NCBI RefSeq assembly: GCF_018122655.1
Contig: NZ_JAGRQC010000003.1
Span: 372,001 to 436,000 of the forward strand
DNA from: Stakelama marina
GTDB taxonomy: Bacteria > Pseudomonadota > Alphaproteobacteria > Sphingomonadales > Sphingomonadaceae
Length of the DNA stretch: 64,000 bases
Reading direction: 5' to 3'
Made by a program: the position numbers and the translations under genes. The notes under the pieces are model-generated. The model had not been told where the DNA came from. It made no database searches and saw only the letters and a program-made list of their open reading frames with translations. Below are positions 17,536-26,623 of the stretch, piece by piece (the first letter of the stretch is position 1; each line of letters starts with the position of its first letter).

Positions 17536-17610
17536 GTCATCCCGGACTTGATCCGGGATCCAGAGCCCTGACCGCTTCGGGGTCTGGATCCTGACTTTCG
17601 TAAGGATGAC
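17536..17610. repeat. Second REP-like palindrome, of a different type
   Basis: The outer arms are GTCATCC and GGATGAC; further inverted segments GGATCCAGAGCC / GGTCTGGATCC and a local palindrome GTCATCCCGGACTTGATCC... lie inside. This is the 'gtcatcccgg' class of intergenic repeat seen in many alphaproteobacteria. It fills the divergent gap between hisC and metX, within 52 bases of the metX start. Confidence 0.7.
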
Positions 17611-17661
17611 GGCGCGGCAAGTCGCTTGAACCCAGCCCCGCCTCCGCCTAACGCGATTGCC

Positions 17662-18795
17662 ATGTCGTCCGACCCGCGTTTCGGCCTCCGCCGCCATGTC
17701 ACCTTGCCGGGGCCGCTCGCGCTCGACAGCGGGGCGTCGCTGTCGCCGGTCGAGATCGGCTACGAAACCTATGGCACGCTTAACGAGGATGCGAGCAACG
17801 CCGTCCTGATCTGCCACGCGCTGACCGGCGACCAGCATGTCGCCTCCGATCACCCGATCACCGGCAAGCCGGGCTGGTGGACGCGGATGATCGGGCCGGG
17901 CAAGCCGATCGATCCCGCGCGGCACTTCATCATCTGTTCGAACGTCATCGGCAGCTGCATGGGCTCGTCGGGGCCGGCGACGATCGATCCGGCGACGGGC
18001 GAGCCTTTCGGCATGGCGTTTCCCGTCATCACAATCCGCGACATGGTGCGCGCGCAGGCGATGCTGCTCGACCATCTCGGCATCCGGCGATTGCAGGCGG
18101 TGGTCGGCGGCTCGATGGGCGGAATGCAGGCGCTGAGCTGGCCCGCGACCTTTCCGACCCGTGTCGGCGCGGTCGTGGTGATCGCATCGACCTCGCGGCA
18201 TTCGGCGCAGAACATCGCCTATCACGAGGTCGGGCGGCAGGCGATCATGGCCGATCCCAAATGGCGCGGCGGCGATTATTATGCGGCGAACGATCCGCCC
18301 AGCGCCGGGCTGGCGGTCGCGCGGATGGCGGCGCACATCACCTATTTGTCGGAGGCGGGGCTGACCGAGAAGTTCGGGCGCCGCTTCCAGGCGCGGGAAG
18401 GCGGCGAAGCGGGGGCAAAGTCGTTCGGCTTCGACGCCGATTTTCAGGTCGAGAGCTATCTGCGTCACCAGGGGCTTTCGTTCAGCGACCGGTTCGACGC
18501 CAACAGCTATCTCTACATCACCCGCGCGCTCGATTATTTCGACTTGGCGGAGGAACATGGCGGAATGCTGGCGGGCGCGTTTCGCGACACGCAGGCGCGC
18601 TTCTGCGTCGTCAGCTTCGACAGCGACTGGCTCTATCCCACGCGCGAATCGCGCACGATCGTGAAGGCGCTCAACGCGGCGGGTCGCCATGTCAGCTTCG
18701 TCGAGCTGTCGAGCCCGTTCGGCCATGACGCGTTCCTGCTCGATTCGCCCGAACTCAACCGCGTCATAGACGGTTTTCTGAGGACCGGCGGATGA
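17662..18795 (+). CDS. metX: Homoserine O-acetyltransferase (MetX)
   Basis: 377 residues, alpha/beta-hydrolase fold. The nucleophile elbow is [12 protein letters not shown] with the catalytic Ser; Asp is in [12 protein letters not shown] and His in [11 protein letters not shown]. The lead motif [23 protein letters not shown] is typical. MetX acetylates (or succinylates) homoserine for methionine synthesis; acyl specificity depends on residues I cannot assign with confidence. It is followed by metW with a 4-base overlap, the standard metXW pair. Confidence 0.93.
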   Translation: MSSDPRFGLRRHVTLPGPLALDSGASLSPVEIGYETYGTLNEDASNAVLICHALTGDQHVASDHPITGKPGWWTRMIGPGKPIDPARHFIICSNVIGSCMGSSGPATIDPATGEPFGMAFPVITIRDMVRAQAMLLDHLGIRRLQAVVGGSMGGMQALSWPATFPTRVGAVVVIASTSRHSAQNIAYHEVGRQAIMADPKWRGGDYYAANDPPSAGLAVARMAAHITYLSEAGLTEKFGRRFQAREGGEAGAKSFGFDADFQVESYLRHQGLSFSDRFDANSYLYITRALDYFDLAEEHGGMLAGAFRDTQARFCVVSFDSDWLYPTRESRTIVKALNAAGRHVSFVELSSPFGHDAFLLDSPELNRVIDGFLRTGG

Positions 18796-19382
18796 CGGAG
18801 CTGCGTCCGGACCTTGCGGTGATCGCGCGCAACGTGGCCGCGGGGTCGCGCATCCTCGATATCGGGTGCGGCGACGGTGCGCTGATGGCGGTGCTGCGCG
18901 ACGAACACGGGGTCGATGCGCGCGGGCTGGAGATCGATCCCGACAATGTCGCGGCGGCGGTATCGCGCGGGCTGTCGGTGGTACAGGGCGATGCCGATAC
19001 CGATCTTGCCGACTATCCCGACCAGAGCTTCGACTATGCGATCCTCAGCCAGACATTGCAGACGTCCACGCGGCCAAGAGTCGTCTTGGACGACTTGCTG
19101 CGGATCGGCCGTCGCGCCTTCGTCTCCTTTCCCAATTTCGCGCATTGGCGCGTGCGGCTGTCGCTGTTGTGGGGCGGGCGCATGCCGGTGACGCGGCTGC
19201 TGCCCGAACGCTGGTACGACACGCCCAACATCCACCATGTCACGATAGACGACTTCCGCGCGCTGCTCGGCGAACGCGGGATCACCGTCGAAAAGTCATG
19301 GTTCCTGTCGGGCGACAAGCAGACCGGATCGGCCGCGGCCAATCTGTTCGCCGAACATGCCGTATTCCTTCTCAGCCGCTAG
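18792..19382 (+). CDS. metW: Methionine biosynthesis protein MetW
   Basis: 196 residues, methyltransferase-like fold. The SAM-type loop is [12 protein letters not shown], and the family block [20 protein letters not shown] is clear. MetW partners MetX and is needed for full homoserine acyltransferase activity in some proteobacteria; no methyl transfer is firmly known. The start overlaps the metX stop (ATGA). It ends 6 bases before the convergent DUF1206 gene. Confidence 0.92.
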   Translation: MTELRPDLAVIARNVAAGSRILDIGCGDGALMAVLRDEHGVDARGLEIDPDNVAAAVSRGLSVVQGDADTDLADYPDQSFDYAILSQTLQTSTRPRVVLDDLLRIGRRAFVSFPNFAHWRVRLSLLWGGRMPVTRLLPERWYDTPNIHHVTIDDFRALLGERGITVEKSWFLSGDKQTGSAAANLFAEHAVFLLSR

Positions 19383-19388
19383 GCCGGG

Positions 19389-20168
19389 CTAGCGCAACAG
19401 CCGGTCGATCACGTGATGATCGCGGATCGCGCGGTAGCGCGCCATCACCAGGCTGAATATCCCGAAGACGAGAAGCCCGGCAGCGACCGAATAATAGAGC
19501 CAGGAAATATCGCGCAGCGCCTCTAGCGCGGCCTGAAAGCCGATCTGGTCGGCATGCCGCTTCCATGCCGCGCCGATGATCTTCCACGCGAGCACCGCAA
19601 AGACGACCGCCCTGGCGGCGAAGCCGATGCGGCCGACGATTTCCGCCCAATGCGGTGTCCGCGCCTCGAGCAGCGACATGAATTTGGCGGTGACCGCCCT
19701 GACCGCCTGATCGAAAGCCGCCAGCGCAAAGCCGATGCCGACGAGGCCCAGCACGATCTGGCCGCCGGTGAACGACATGACGGTGCTTGCGGCCTGGTTG
19801 CCACCATTGCCGCTTGCCGCGCTGCTATGGCCAAAGGCGAGCCTGATGGCGAGATAGGCGAGGATCAGGTGCGCAATCCCGCTGGCGATATGGCCGATCC
19901 GCTTGCCGATCCCTTCGAAGTCGGTTCCGTTTCCCTCGATGTCGAGGATCGCCCCATAGGCGCGAAAGATGCCGTAGCCGATCAGCCCGATTCCCGTGGC
20001 GACGAGCACGACGGTACCTGCTGGCAGGTTATGGATATCGTCGAGTACGGTCGTCGTCCCCTCGGTCTGCGCGGTCGCCAGCGTCAGATAGCCGAGCATG
20101 AAATAGACGATTGCGCGCGCCACATACCCGGCACGGGCGAGATGCTCCAGTCGTGCGATACGCTCCAC
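19389..20168 (-). CDS. DUF1206 integral membrane protein
   Basis: 259 residues with three repeats of about 75 residues, each a pair of transmembrane helices: an Arg/Gly-rich entry (ARAGYVARAIVYFMLGYL, GIGKRIGHIASGIAHLILAY, GRIGFAARAVVFAVLAW), then the second helix. This triple two-helix repeat is the DUF1206 arrangement. The family is widespread in actinobacteria and sphingomonads and has no known function. It is monocistronic: ssb lies behind it in the same direction, 62 bases before its start. Confidence 0.8.
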   Translation of the reverse strand: MERIARLEHLARAGYVARAIVYFMLGYLTLATAQTEGTTTVLDDIHNLPAGTVVLVATGIGLIGYGIFRAYGAILDIEGNGTDFEGIGKRIGHIASGIAHLILAYLAIRLAFGHSSAASGNGGNQAASTVMSFTGGQIVLGLVGIGFALAAFDQAVRAVTAKFMSLLEARTPHWAEIVGRIGFAARAVVFAVLAWKIIGAAWKRHADQIGFQAALEALRDISWLYYSVAAGLLVFGIFSLVMARYRAIRDHHVIDRLLR

Positions 20169-20230
20169 GGACCCGCTCCTGTTGTTATACTGTCAGGAGC
20201 GAGCGTTCGAAACGCCGGTCGGTTCCCGAT

Positions 20231-20773
20231 CTAGAACGGAACGTCGTCGTCGAGATCGTCGGGGAAGCCACCGCCAAAGTCGCTGCCGCCCATGCCGCCC
20301 GACTTGTCACCGCCGGCATTGTAGGAGCCACCGCGGCCCGCGGACTGTCCGCCGCCGCCAAAGCCGCCGCCCGAACCCCAGTCTCCGCCGCCGCTGCCGG
20401 AACCGCCGCCCTGGCCGCCGCCGGGACTGTCGAGCATGGTCAGCGCGGAGTTGAAGCCCTGCAGCACGACCTCGGTCGAATAGCGGTCCTGTCCGTTCTG
20501 GTCCTGCCACTTCCGCGTCTGGAGCTGCCCCTCGATATAGACCTTCGATCCCTTGCGCAGATAGCGCTCGGCGATGTTGGCGAGGCCTTCGTTGAAGATC
20601 GCGACCGAATGCCATTCGGTCTTTTCGCGGCGCTCGCCGGTGTTGCGGTCCTTCCACTGTTCGGACGTGGCGATGCGCAGATTCACCACCTTGCCGCCGT
20701 TCTGGAAGGTGCGGCTTTCGGGATCGCGGCCGAGATTGCCGATCAGGATCACCTTGTTCACGCTGCCGGCCAT
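20231..20773 (-). CDS. ssb: Single-stranded DNA-binding protein
   Basis: 180 residues. The OB fold (1-110) has the bacterial SSB signature [16 protein letters not shown] and [30 protein letters not shown] Gly/Ser-rich flexible linker (about 118-168) follows, ending in the acidic tip DDLDDDVPF, which recruits replication and repair proteins. The start at 20773 gives the family N-terminus; the open frame upstream to 20860 lies in the feoB end. It is the standard chromosomal SSB. Confidence 0.95.
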   Translation of the reverse strand: MAGSVNKVILIGNLGRDPESRTFQNGGKVVNLRIATSEQWKDRNTGERREKTEWHSVAIFNEGLANIAERYLRKGSKVYIEGQLQTRKWQDQNGQDRYSTEVVLQGFNSALTMLDSPGGGQGGGSGSGGGDWGSGGGFGGGGQSAGRGGSYNAGGDKSGGMGGSDFGGGFPDDLDDDVPF

Positions 20774-20786
20774 CTGTGTCTTCTCC

Positions 20787-22649
20787 CTACAATCCGATTG
20801 CCACGGCGAGCCAATATGTCGCCCCCGCAGCGATGTAGGCGAGTGCGAACAGATAGCCAACCATGAAGGCGGGCCATTTCCAACTATTGGTCTCGCGCCG
20901 CGTGATCGCGATGGTCGAAATGCATTGCGGCGCGAATACGAACCACATCAGAAAGGCCAGCGCGGTCGGCAGGCTCCAGCGGCGGCGCAGATTGGTGACG
21001 ATTTCGCGCTCGCCCGCATCGCCATCGGGATTGTCGACGGCATAGACGGTGCCGATCGCCGATACCGCCACCTCGCGTGCCGACATCGCGGGAAGCAGCG
21101 CCAGCGAAATATCGCGGTTGAACCCGATCGGGGCGACGACCTTTTCGATCTGGTGCCCGATCCGCCCGGCGATCGAATAATCGACCGGCGAAACATCGCT
21201 GCCGACCGGCGGCTTGGGAAAGCTCAGCAGCAGCCACAGGATGATCGTGGTCGAGGCGATGATCGTGCCGGCGCGCTTCAGGAAGATGCGCGCGCGCTGC
21301 CACAGCCCAAGCGCCAGGTCGTTCAGGCGCGGCCACTGATATTTGGGCATCTCCATCATGAAGCCCGAGGATTCGCCCTTGGTCACCGTTCGGCGGAGCA
21401 CGATCGCCGCGACGAAAGCGCCGATGATGCCCGCGACATAAAGGCCGAACAGCACCAGTCCCTGCAGGCCGATACCCGGTCCCACCGATCGCGCCGGGAT
21501 CATCGCGCCGATGATGATCGAATAGACCGGCAGCCGCGCCGAACAGGTCATCAGCGGTGCGATCAGGATGGTCGTCAGCCGGTCCTTGTCGTCATCGATC
21601 GTGCGCGTCGCCATGATCCCCGGCACCGCGCAGGCGAAGGACGACAAAAGGGGGATGAAGGCGCGGCCCGACAGGCCCGCAACCGCCATCAGCCTGTCCA
21701 TCAGAAAGGCTGCGCGGACCATATATCCGCTCGATTCGAGGACGAGGATGAAGGCGAACAGGATCAGGATCTGCGGCAGGAACACAACCACCGCGCCGAC
21801 ACCGGCAATCACGCCGTCGACGAGCAGCGAGCGCAGAAATCCGGGGGGCAGGGCACCGCCAACGGCTCCGCCCAGCCAGGCCATGCCATCCTCGATCCAG
21901 CCGATCGGCGCTTCCGACCAGGCGAACACCGCCTGGAACATGACGAACAGCAGCGCCAGAAGCAGTGCCGAACCGAAAACGGGATGGAGCGCGATCGCGT
22001 CGATCCGGTGCGTCCAGCGGCGCACCGCGGTTTCCGACACGGTGGCGGCCTCCGACAGCGCGCGCGCGCGGCGTTGCAGCGTCGCGATATCGTCGCTTAC
22101 CGCGCCGTGGCCGGGACGCACGGACTTTGCCCCCGACTGCACCGTTTTGGCGAGCGCTTCCTTCAATTCGTCGAGCCCGCGCCGGCGAACCGCGACGGTG
22201 GGAATAACGGGCACGCCGAGCTCGCGTTCGAGCACCGCCGGGTCGAGCGTCAGGCCGTCGCGCTTGGCGAGGTCGATCATGTTGAGCGCGACGATTACCG
22301 GCAGGCCGAGTTCGACAAGTTGCAGCGTGAAGCGCAGATGGTTGTCGAGGTTCGCGGCATCGACGACGACGACGATTGCGTCGGGCAGGCGCTCGCCCTC
22401 CTGCGCGCCGGTGACGACGTCGCGGGTCACCTGTTCGTCGGGGCTCGACGGGTCGAGGCTGTAGGCGCCGGGAAGGTCGACCAGTTCGACCGGCCTCCCG
22501 TCGGGCAGCGCCATCCGTCCGGCATGTCGCTCGACGGTGACGCCGGGATAATTGCCGACCTTCTGCCGCGCGCCGGTCAGCGCGTTGAACAGGGCGCTCT
22601 TGCCGGCATTGGGGTTGCCGACCAGCGCGACAAGGGGCGCGGGCGTCAT
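20787..22649 (-). CDS. feoB: Ferrous iron transporter FeoB
   Basis: 620 residues. The N-terminal G domain has G1 GNPNAGKS, G2 and G3 [10 protein letters not shown] and G4 NMID. A helical GDI-like domain leads into the membrane part with two Gate repeats and a C-terminal Nucleoside_tran-like region of eight to ten helices; the first Gate includes the Cys of [15 protein letters not shown]. It imports Fe2+ across the inner membrane. It is shorter than the 773-residue E. coli protein, as usual for alphaproteobacteria. feoA lies immediately upstream; there is no feoC. Confidence 0.95.
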   Translation of the reverse strand: MTPAPLVALVGNPNAGKSALFNALTGARQKVGNYPGVTVERHAGRMALPDGRPVELVDLPGAYSLDPSSPDEQVTRDVVTGAQEGERLPDAIVVVVDAANLDNHLRFTLQLVELGLPVIVALNMIDLAKRDGLTLDPAVLERELGVPVIPTVAVRRRGLDELKEALAKTVQSGAKSVRPGHGAVSDDIATLQRRARALSEAATVSETAVRRWTHRIDAIALHPVFGSALLLALLFVMFQAVFAWSEAPIGWIEDGMAWLGGAVGGALPPGFLRSLLVDGVIAGVGAVVVFLPQILILFAFILVLESSGYMVRAAFLMDRLMAVAGLSGRAFIPLLSSFACAVPGIMATRTIDDDKDRLTTILIAPLMTCSARLPVYSIIIGAMIPARSVGPGIGLQGLVLFGLYVAGIIGAFVAAIVLRRTVTKGESSGFMMEMPKYQWPRLNDLALGLWQRARIFLKRAGTIIASTTIILWLLLSFPKPPVGSDVSPVDYSIAGRIGHQIEKVVAPIGFNRDISLALLPAMSAREVAVSAIGTVYAVDNPDGDAGEREIVTNLRRRWSLPTALAFLMWFVFAPQCISTIAITRRETNSWKWPAFMVGYLFALAYIAAGATYWLAVAIGL

Positions 22650-22676
22650 GCGGGCAGGGTCAGAAAATCAAGGGGA

Positions 22677-22940
22677 TCAGGGGAAAACGTGGATCGCCCC
22701 CGCGACATGGCGGCGAAGCGCGATCGTCATGCGGCCGATACGACAGGCGATGGGGCCGCGGCCGAACGCCGCCTGATGGAGCAGCTCGATCCCGACGCCT
22801 TCGTCGAGTCCCAGCTCGCGCAGCCGCCGCGCCTCGGGCGCTGCGAGCATCTCCCAATCGACCGCGGCAACCTTCGACGCTCGGTGGCGCGGCAGTTGCG
22901 ACAGGCGAATCGGGGGAGCGATCGAAGCGGCTACGTTCAT
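22677..22940 (-). CDS. feoA: Ferrous iron transport accessory protein FeoA
   Basis: 87 residues, an SH3-like FeoA domain: RLRELGLDEGVGIELLHQAA, then GPIACRIGRMTIALRR, which match the 'R..LG...G..I......GP..v.v.g..iaLr' pattern. FeoA is a small cytosolic partner needed for FeoB uptake. I choose ATG 22940; a TTG at 22958 would begin within the Fur-like box. The stop lies 27 bases before the feoB start. Confidence 0.88.
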   Translation of the reverse strand: MNVAASIAPPIRLSQLPRHRASKVAAVDWEMLAAPEARRLRELGLDEGVGIELLHQAAFGRGPIACRIGRMTIALRRHVAGAIHVFP

Positions 22941-22956
22941 AATGAGAGTGAGTATC
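22938..22956 (-). promoter_or_regulatory. Fur-like iron box at the feoA start
   Basis: The minus-strand 19-mer GATACTCACTCTCATTATG agrees with the classical Fur consensus at 13 of 19 positions, mainly in the two outer blocks. Its last bases overlap the ATG of feoA. This fits iron-repressed feoAB, but the overlap means either a very short leader or a start slightly elsewhere. The call comes from hand alignment only. Confidence 0.5.
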
Positions 22957-23013
22957 AATAACTGTGACCGAAGAAAAGGACTAATTGACGGTCCTTTCCC
23001 CGGCCATACGGGA

Positions 23014-23685
23014 TTATCCTACCGGATAGCGCAGCCGGCCGATCAGCCGCGACGGGTTGAAGCGGCGGTCGCGCGTCTGGCCGAGAAACTTCGCCTTGGT
23101 CTTCTCGAACCGCATGATTCCTTCGATCCGGCGGGCAAGGAATGCGCGCGTATCGGCCCAATCCTCCGATTCGTCGTCGAGGAACACGGTGATCGTCGCG
23201 GCATAGACGCCGGCGAGGATGCCGCGCTTGGTATAGTGGTTGTAATCGGTCGCGGTGTCGCCGGCGCGCCGCCACATCCGGTCGGCCGAACGCCAGCCGA
23301 GCCTGCCGGCCCTGGCGATATGATGCGGCATCGCGAGTATGGCGAGTGCGCGGCGCAGCGCCTCGCGTTCGGGAGCGAGGATTTCGAGCCGCTTTTCGAC
23401 CAGCGCGGTAATCCGCTCGCGAATCTTCATCTCGCTCAGCGTTTCGGCGGGCAGCGCCGCTTCCATCTGCTCATCGACATGCGCGAACCACGCATCGATC
23501 ATCTCGACCGCGCCTCCGGGAAAGGCGAGGCGCGCGACGTCGGGATCGACGCCCAGCGTGTTCGCCGCCGCCTCGATCGCCTTCGGGGTCCAGCCGTCGA
23601 ACGCGGCATTGACCGGCAGTTCGGGAACCAGCGCGGCGCGGATTTCGTCTAGCGTGGCGTCTTCGGGCACGGTCTGGGCGGCCAT
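23014..23685 (-). CDS. COQ9-family protein, ubiquinone biosynthesis
   Basis: 223 residues, helical and TetR-like. Alphaproteobacterial COQ9 proteins have the segments seen here: GWTPKAIEAAANTLG and LAFPGGAVEMIDAWFAHVDEQM near the start, then AMPHHIARAGRLGWRSADRMWRRAGDTATDYNHYTKRGIL, which ends with the hallmark Asp-x-Asn-x-Tyr-Thr-Lys-Arg stretch. COQ9 binds lipid and delivers substrate to the COQ7 hydroxylase in mitochondria; the bacterial role is assumed to be similar. It stands alone between feoA and the EamA gene. Confidence 0.85.
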   Translation of the reverse strand: MAAQTVPEDATLDEIRAALVPELPVNAAFDGWTPKAIEAAANTLGVDPDVARLAFPGGAVEMIDAWFAHVDEQMEAALPAETLSEMKIRERITALVEKRLEILAPEREALRRALAILAMPHHIARAGRLGWRSADRMWRRAGDTATDYNHYTKRGILAGVYAATITVFLDDESEDWADTRAFLARRIEGIMRFEKTKAKFLGQTRDRRFNPSRLIGRLRYPVG

Positions 23686-23700
23686 GGCAGCTTTCTCCTT

Positions 23701-24645
23701 CTAGTCCGATTTAGGCGATGCCCCGGGCTGCGCAAGCTGTGTCGGCTTTCTTGGCCCGCGCCGGACGAGCACAAGCGCAACCGCGACCAGCGCGCCGCCG
23801 ATGAAATCGGGCAGCGTCAGCCGTTCGTCATAGGCGATCCAGCCGATCGTGCCCGACACCAGCGGCTGGAACAGCAGCGCGATCCCGATGACAAGCGGCG
23901 GCAGCTCGCCAAGCGCGTAGATCATCAGCCCTTGTCCGATAAGCTGGCTGGTGATCGCCAGCGTCACCACCGGTGTCCAGTTGGTCGGTACCACGGTTTC
24001 GCCCAGCACCAGCGCCGTCAGCAGCAGCGGCGCCACGCTGACCACGCTCGACACCGCCAGCGCCTGAACCGAACCGAGTCGCAGCCGCGCGCGGGCCATT
24101 GCGATGAAATAGACCGCGTACAGCGTACCCGCGAGCAGGCAGAACAGATCGCCCGCCAGATTGCGCGGCGACAGTTCGGCCGACCGCCCGAGCAGCAGCG
24201 CGGCCCCGATCCCGGCCAGGATGAGCGCCGTGAACTGCGTCCGGTTCGGCCAGGCGCGCATCACCAGAAAACCGTAGATCGGGTAGATCAGGCTCGCCGA
24301 ATTGCCGAACAGCGTGGCGTTGGCGAGCGTCGTGCGCAGGATGCCGATGTGCCAGCTCGCCAGGTCGCCGGCAAAGGCGATACCGGCAAGCAGGACGATC
24401 GGCCACAGGCCGCGCGCGGCGCGAAAGGGGCTGCCGCTCGCCATCGTCGCCACCGCGACCAGCACGGGGGCGGCAAGCACCAGTCGCCAGAATGCCGCCG
24501 ATACCGGTCCGACATCGGCGAGCCGCACCAGCCACGGGCCGAAGGCGAGCGCGACATTGGCGCCGACCACGGCAAGAAGCGCAGGCAGGGGGAAGCGCCC
24601 GCTTTGTACGGGCGAAGAATTTTTTGCGGGCGACGATTCGTGCAT
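23701..24645 (-). CDS. EamA-family (DMT) transporter, 10 transmembrane helices
   Basis: 314 residues in two EamA repeats of five helices each (about 15-150 and 165-295). The first repeat holds GPWLVRLADVGPVSAAFWRLVLAAPVL, the usual 'RF...' entry of this family, and GNSASLIYPIYGFLVMRA; the second ends LPDFIGGALVAVALVLVRR. DMT proteins export metabolites such as amino acids or drugs; the substrate is unknown. Start 24645 is chosen; 14 further codons upstream lack a ribosome site. It is divergent from the Old Yellow Enzyme gene. Confidence 0.82.
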   Translation of the reverse strand: MHESSPAKNSSPVQSGRFPLPALLAVVGANVALAFGPWLVRLADVGPVSAAFWRLVLAAPVLVAVATMASGSPFRAARGLWPIVLLAGIAFAGDLASWHIGILRTTLANATLFGNSASLIYPIYGFLVMRAWPNRTQFTALILAGIGAALLLGRSAELSPRNLAGDLFCLLAGTLYAVYFIAMARARLRLGSVQALAVSSVVSVAPLLLTALVLGETVVPTNWTPVVTLAITSQLIGQGLMIYALGELPPLVIGIALLFQPLVSGTIGWIAYDERLTLPDFIGGALVAVALVLVRRGPRKPTQLAQPGASPKSD

Positions 24646-24704
24646 GGGGCCGGTTGCCGCCCTATCTGGCCTGCAACGCCAACGCACGAAGGAAATGAAG
24701 CTCC

Positions 24705-25793
24705 ATGCCCAGCCTGTTCGATCCCATTCGCCTCGGCGCGGTCGAAGCGCCCAACCGTATCCTGATGGCGCCGCTGACGCGCGGCCGCGCGACCCGCGAG
24801 CATGTGCCGACCGGCATCATGGCCGAATATTACGCTCAGCGCGCCTCTGCCGGGCTCATTATCTCCGAAGCGACGGGGATCAGCCGCGAAGGCCTTGGCT
24901 GGCCGTTCGCGCCGGGCCTCTGGACCGACGAGCAGACCGAGGCGTGGAAGCCGGTGACCGAGGCGGTCCACCGCGCCGGCGGGCGCATCTTTGCGCAGCT
25001 CTGGCATATGGGGCGGCTGGTCCATCCCGACTTTCTGGGCGGCGCGCAGCCGCTGTCGTCCTCGGCGACGACCGCGCCGGGGCAGGCGCACACCTATGAC
25101 GGCAAGAAGGATTATGCCGAAGCGCGCGCCGCGACGCTCGACGACATCGCCCGCGTGCTCGACGATTATTCGAACGCCGCGCGCAATGCGAAGGCGGCCG
25201 GGTTCGACGGCGTTCAGCTTCACGCCGCCAATGGCTATCTGATCGACCAGTTCCTGCGCGACGGCGCCAATTTCCGCGACGACGATTATGGCGGCAGCCC
25301 CGAAAATCGCGGCCGCTTGCTGCGCGAGGCCGTCGAACGGCTGATCGCCGAGGTTGGCGCCGACCGGACCGCGGTGCGCTTTTCGCCCAATGGCGACACG
25401 CAAGGGGTGCAGGACAGCGATCCCGAATCGGTCTATGTCCCCGCCGCGAAGTGGCTCGCCGAACAGAAGATCGCGTTTCTCGAACTGCGCGAACCGGGGC
25501 CGGAGGGCACGTTCGGCCGCACCGATCAGCCGCGTATCTCGCCGGCGATCCGCCCGGTGTTCGATCGCCCGCTCGTCCTCAATCAGGATTATGGCCAGAC
25601 GGAAGCGCAGGCGGAACTCGACGCAGGCCTGTGCGATGCGGTGGCGTTCGGCCGCACCTTCCTCGCCAATCCCGACCTGCCCAAACGGTTCGAAACCGGC
25701 GCGCCGCTCAACAAGGACGAGATGGCGACCTGGTACAGCCGCGGGACCGAGGGTTATCTCGACTATCCCGTGCTCGCCGAAGCCGCCGAATAA
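24705..25793 (+). CDS. Old Yellow Enzyme family alkene reductase
   Basis: 362 residues, an FMN TIM barrel. The N-terminus LFDPIRLGAVEAPNRILMAPLTRGRA is the family signature. Substrate-binding His and Asn sit in FDGVQLHAANGYLIDQFLRDGAN, and NxRGGS-like GGSPENRGR and the C-terminal GLCDAVAFGRTFLANPDLP follow. It matches the NemA / N-ethylmaleimide reductase group, which reduces activated C=C bonds and nitro compounds with NADPH. A ribosome site (AAGGAAATG) precedes the ATG. It is not linked to its convergent neighbour. Confidence 0.9.
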   Translation: MPSLFDPIRLGAVEAPNRILMAPLTRGRATREHVPTGIMAEYYAQRASAGLIISEATGISREGLGWPFAPGLWTDEQTEAWKPVTEAVHRAGGRIFAQLWHMGRLVHPDFLGGAQPLSSSATTAPGQAHTYDGKKDYAEARAATLDDIARVLDDYSNAARNAKAAGFDGVQLHAANGYLIDQFLRDGANFRDDDYGGSPENRGRLLREAVERLIAEVGADRTAVRFSPNGDTQGVQDSDPESVYVPAAKWLAEQKIAFLELREPGPEGTFGRTDQPRISPAIRPVFDRPLVLNQDYGQTEAQAELDAGLCDAVAFGRTFLANPDLPKRFETGAPLNKDEMATWYSRGTEGYLDYPVLAEAAE

Positions 25794-25796
25794 CGG

Positions 25797-26150
25797 TCAG
25801 GGCTCGGGCCTTGTCCATATCCATGTCCCGCTGGCGAGCATCGCCGCCAGCGGGAACAGGAGCCAGGGCCATTTCAGCCAGAACAGCGCCGCTGCGATGC
25901 TGACCGCGAACGCGATCGTCGCCGCCCATTTGCCGCGCCGCGAAATCGCGCCGTTCTTTCGCCATGCAAGGATGTGCGGCCCGAAGCGTGGATGCTCGAC
26001 CAGTCGCCGTTCGAGCGCCGGGCTCGAGCGTGCAAAACAGAAGGCGGCAAGAATCACGAACGGTACGGTCGGGAGCAGCGGCAGGAAGATGCCGAGCGTC
26101 CCGAGGGCAAGCGCGGCCCAGCCGCCGAGGAAATAGAGCGTTCGCGTCAC
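25797..26150 (-). CDS. YbaN-like DUF454 membrane protein
   Basis: 117 residues. The first helix pair carries GTLGIFLPLLPTVPFVILAAFCFARSSP, which is the DUF454 hallmark, followed by LVEHPRFGPHILAWRKNGAIS and a final pair of helices. DUF454 proteins are inner-membrane proteins of unknown function. It is 53 bases downstream of ribH, in the same direction, so possibly the tail of the riboflavin operon. Confidence 0.85.
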   Translation of the reverse strand: MTRTLYFLGGWAALALGTLGIFLPLLPTVPFVILAAFCFARSSPALERRLVEHPRFGPHILAWRKNGAISRRGKWAATIAFAVSIAAALFWLKWPWLLFPLAAMLASGTWIWTRPEP

Positions 26151-26203
26151 GAAGCCGGCTCTGCCACGCCGCCGCCGGTCGCGCCAGCGGCGACGGACCG
26201 GGC

Positions 26204-26623
26204 TCAGCCGAACCGGTTCTTGAGGTCGAGCATGGCGAGCGCCGCCCTGGCCGCTTCGCCGCCCTTGTCCTTCTGGTCGGGCCGCGCGCGGACCAGCGCC
26301 TGATCCTCGTTCTCTACGGTCAGGATGCCGTTGCCGATCGCGACGCCGTCCATCGTCAGCGCCATCAGCCCGCGTGCGCTTTCGCCCGCGACGATCTCGA
26401 AATGATAGGTTTCGCCGCGGATCACGACGCCCAGCGCGACGAATGCGTCATAACGGCCGTGGAGCGATGCGAACGACACCGCGCCGGGGATCTCCAGCGC
26501 GCCGGGCACGGTGATCGTTTCGTGGTCGTGCCCCGCCTTGTCGAGCACGGCGCGCGCACCTTCGAGCAGATGGTCGTTGAGATGGTCGTAGAAGCGCGCT
26601 TCTACGATGAGGATGTTGGCCAT
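26204..26623 (-). CDS. ribH: 6,7-dimethyl-8-ribityllumazine synthase
   Basis: 139 residues. Lumazine synthase condenses the pyrimidine from RibD with dihydroxybutanone phosphate from RibB. The sequence has the opening [23 protein letters not shown], the sheet strand [14 protein letters not shown], the phosphate and aromatic motif [16 protein letters not shown] with the catalytic His, and [12 protein letters not shown]. Start 26623 shares one base with the upstream stop (TAATG). The longer frame to 26638 is not needed. Confidence 0.93.
   Translation of the reverse strand: MANILIVEARFYDHLNDHLLEGARAVLDKAGHDHETITVPGALEIPGAVSFASLHGRYDAFVALGVVIRGETYHFEIVAGESARGLMALTMDGVAIGNGILTVENEDQALVRARPDQKDKGGEAARAALAMLDLKNRFG

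Noticed and set aside
17477..17661. SAM-type riboswitch before metX.
   Set aside because: The gap is taken up by a REP palindrome, and I see no SAM-II-like pseudoknot pattern.
20574..22961. A 795-codon open frame on the plus strand opposite feoB and feoA.
   Set aside because: It is very rich in Arg, Gly, His and Asp and has no domain; it mirrors the real gene's codons in GC-rich DNA.
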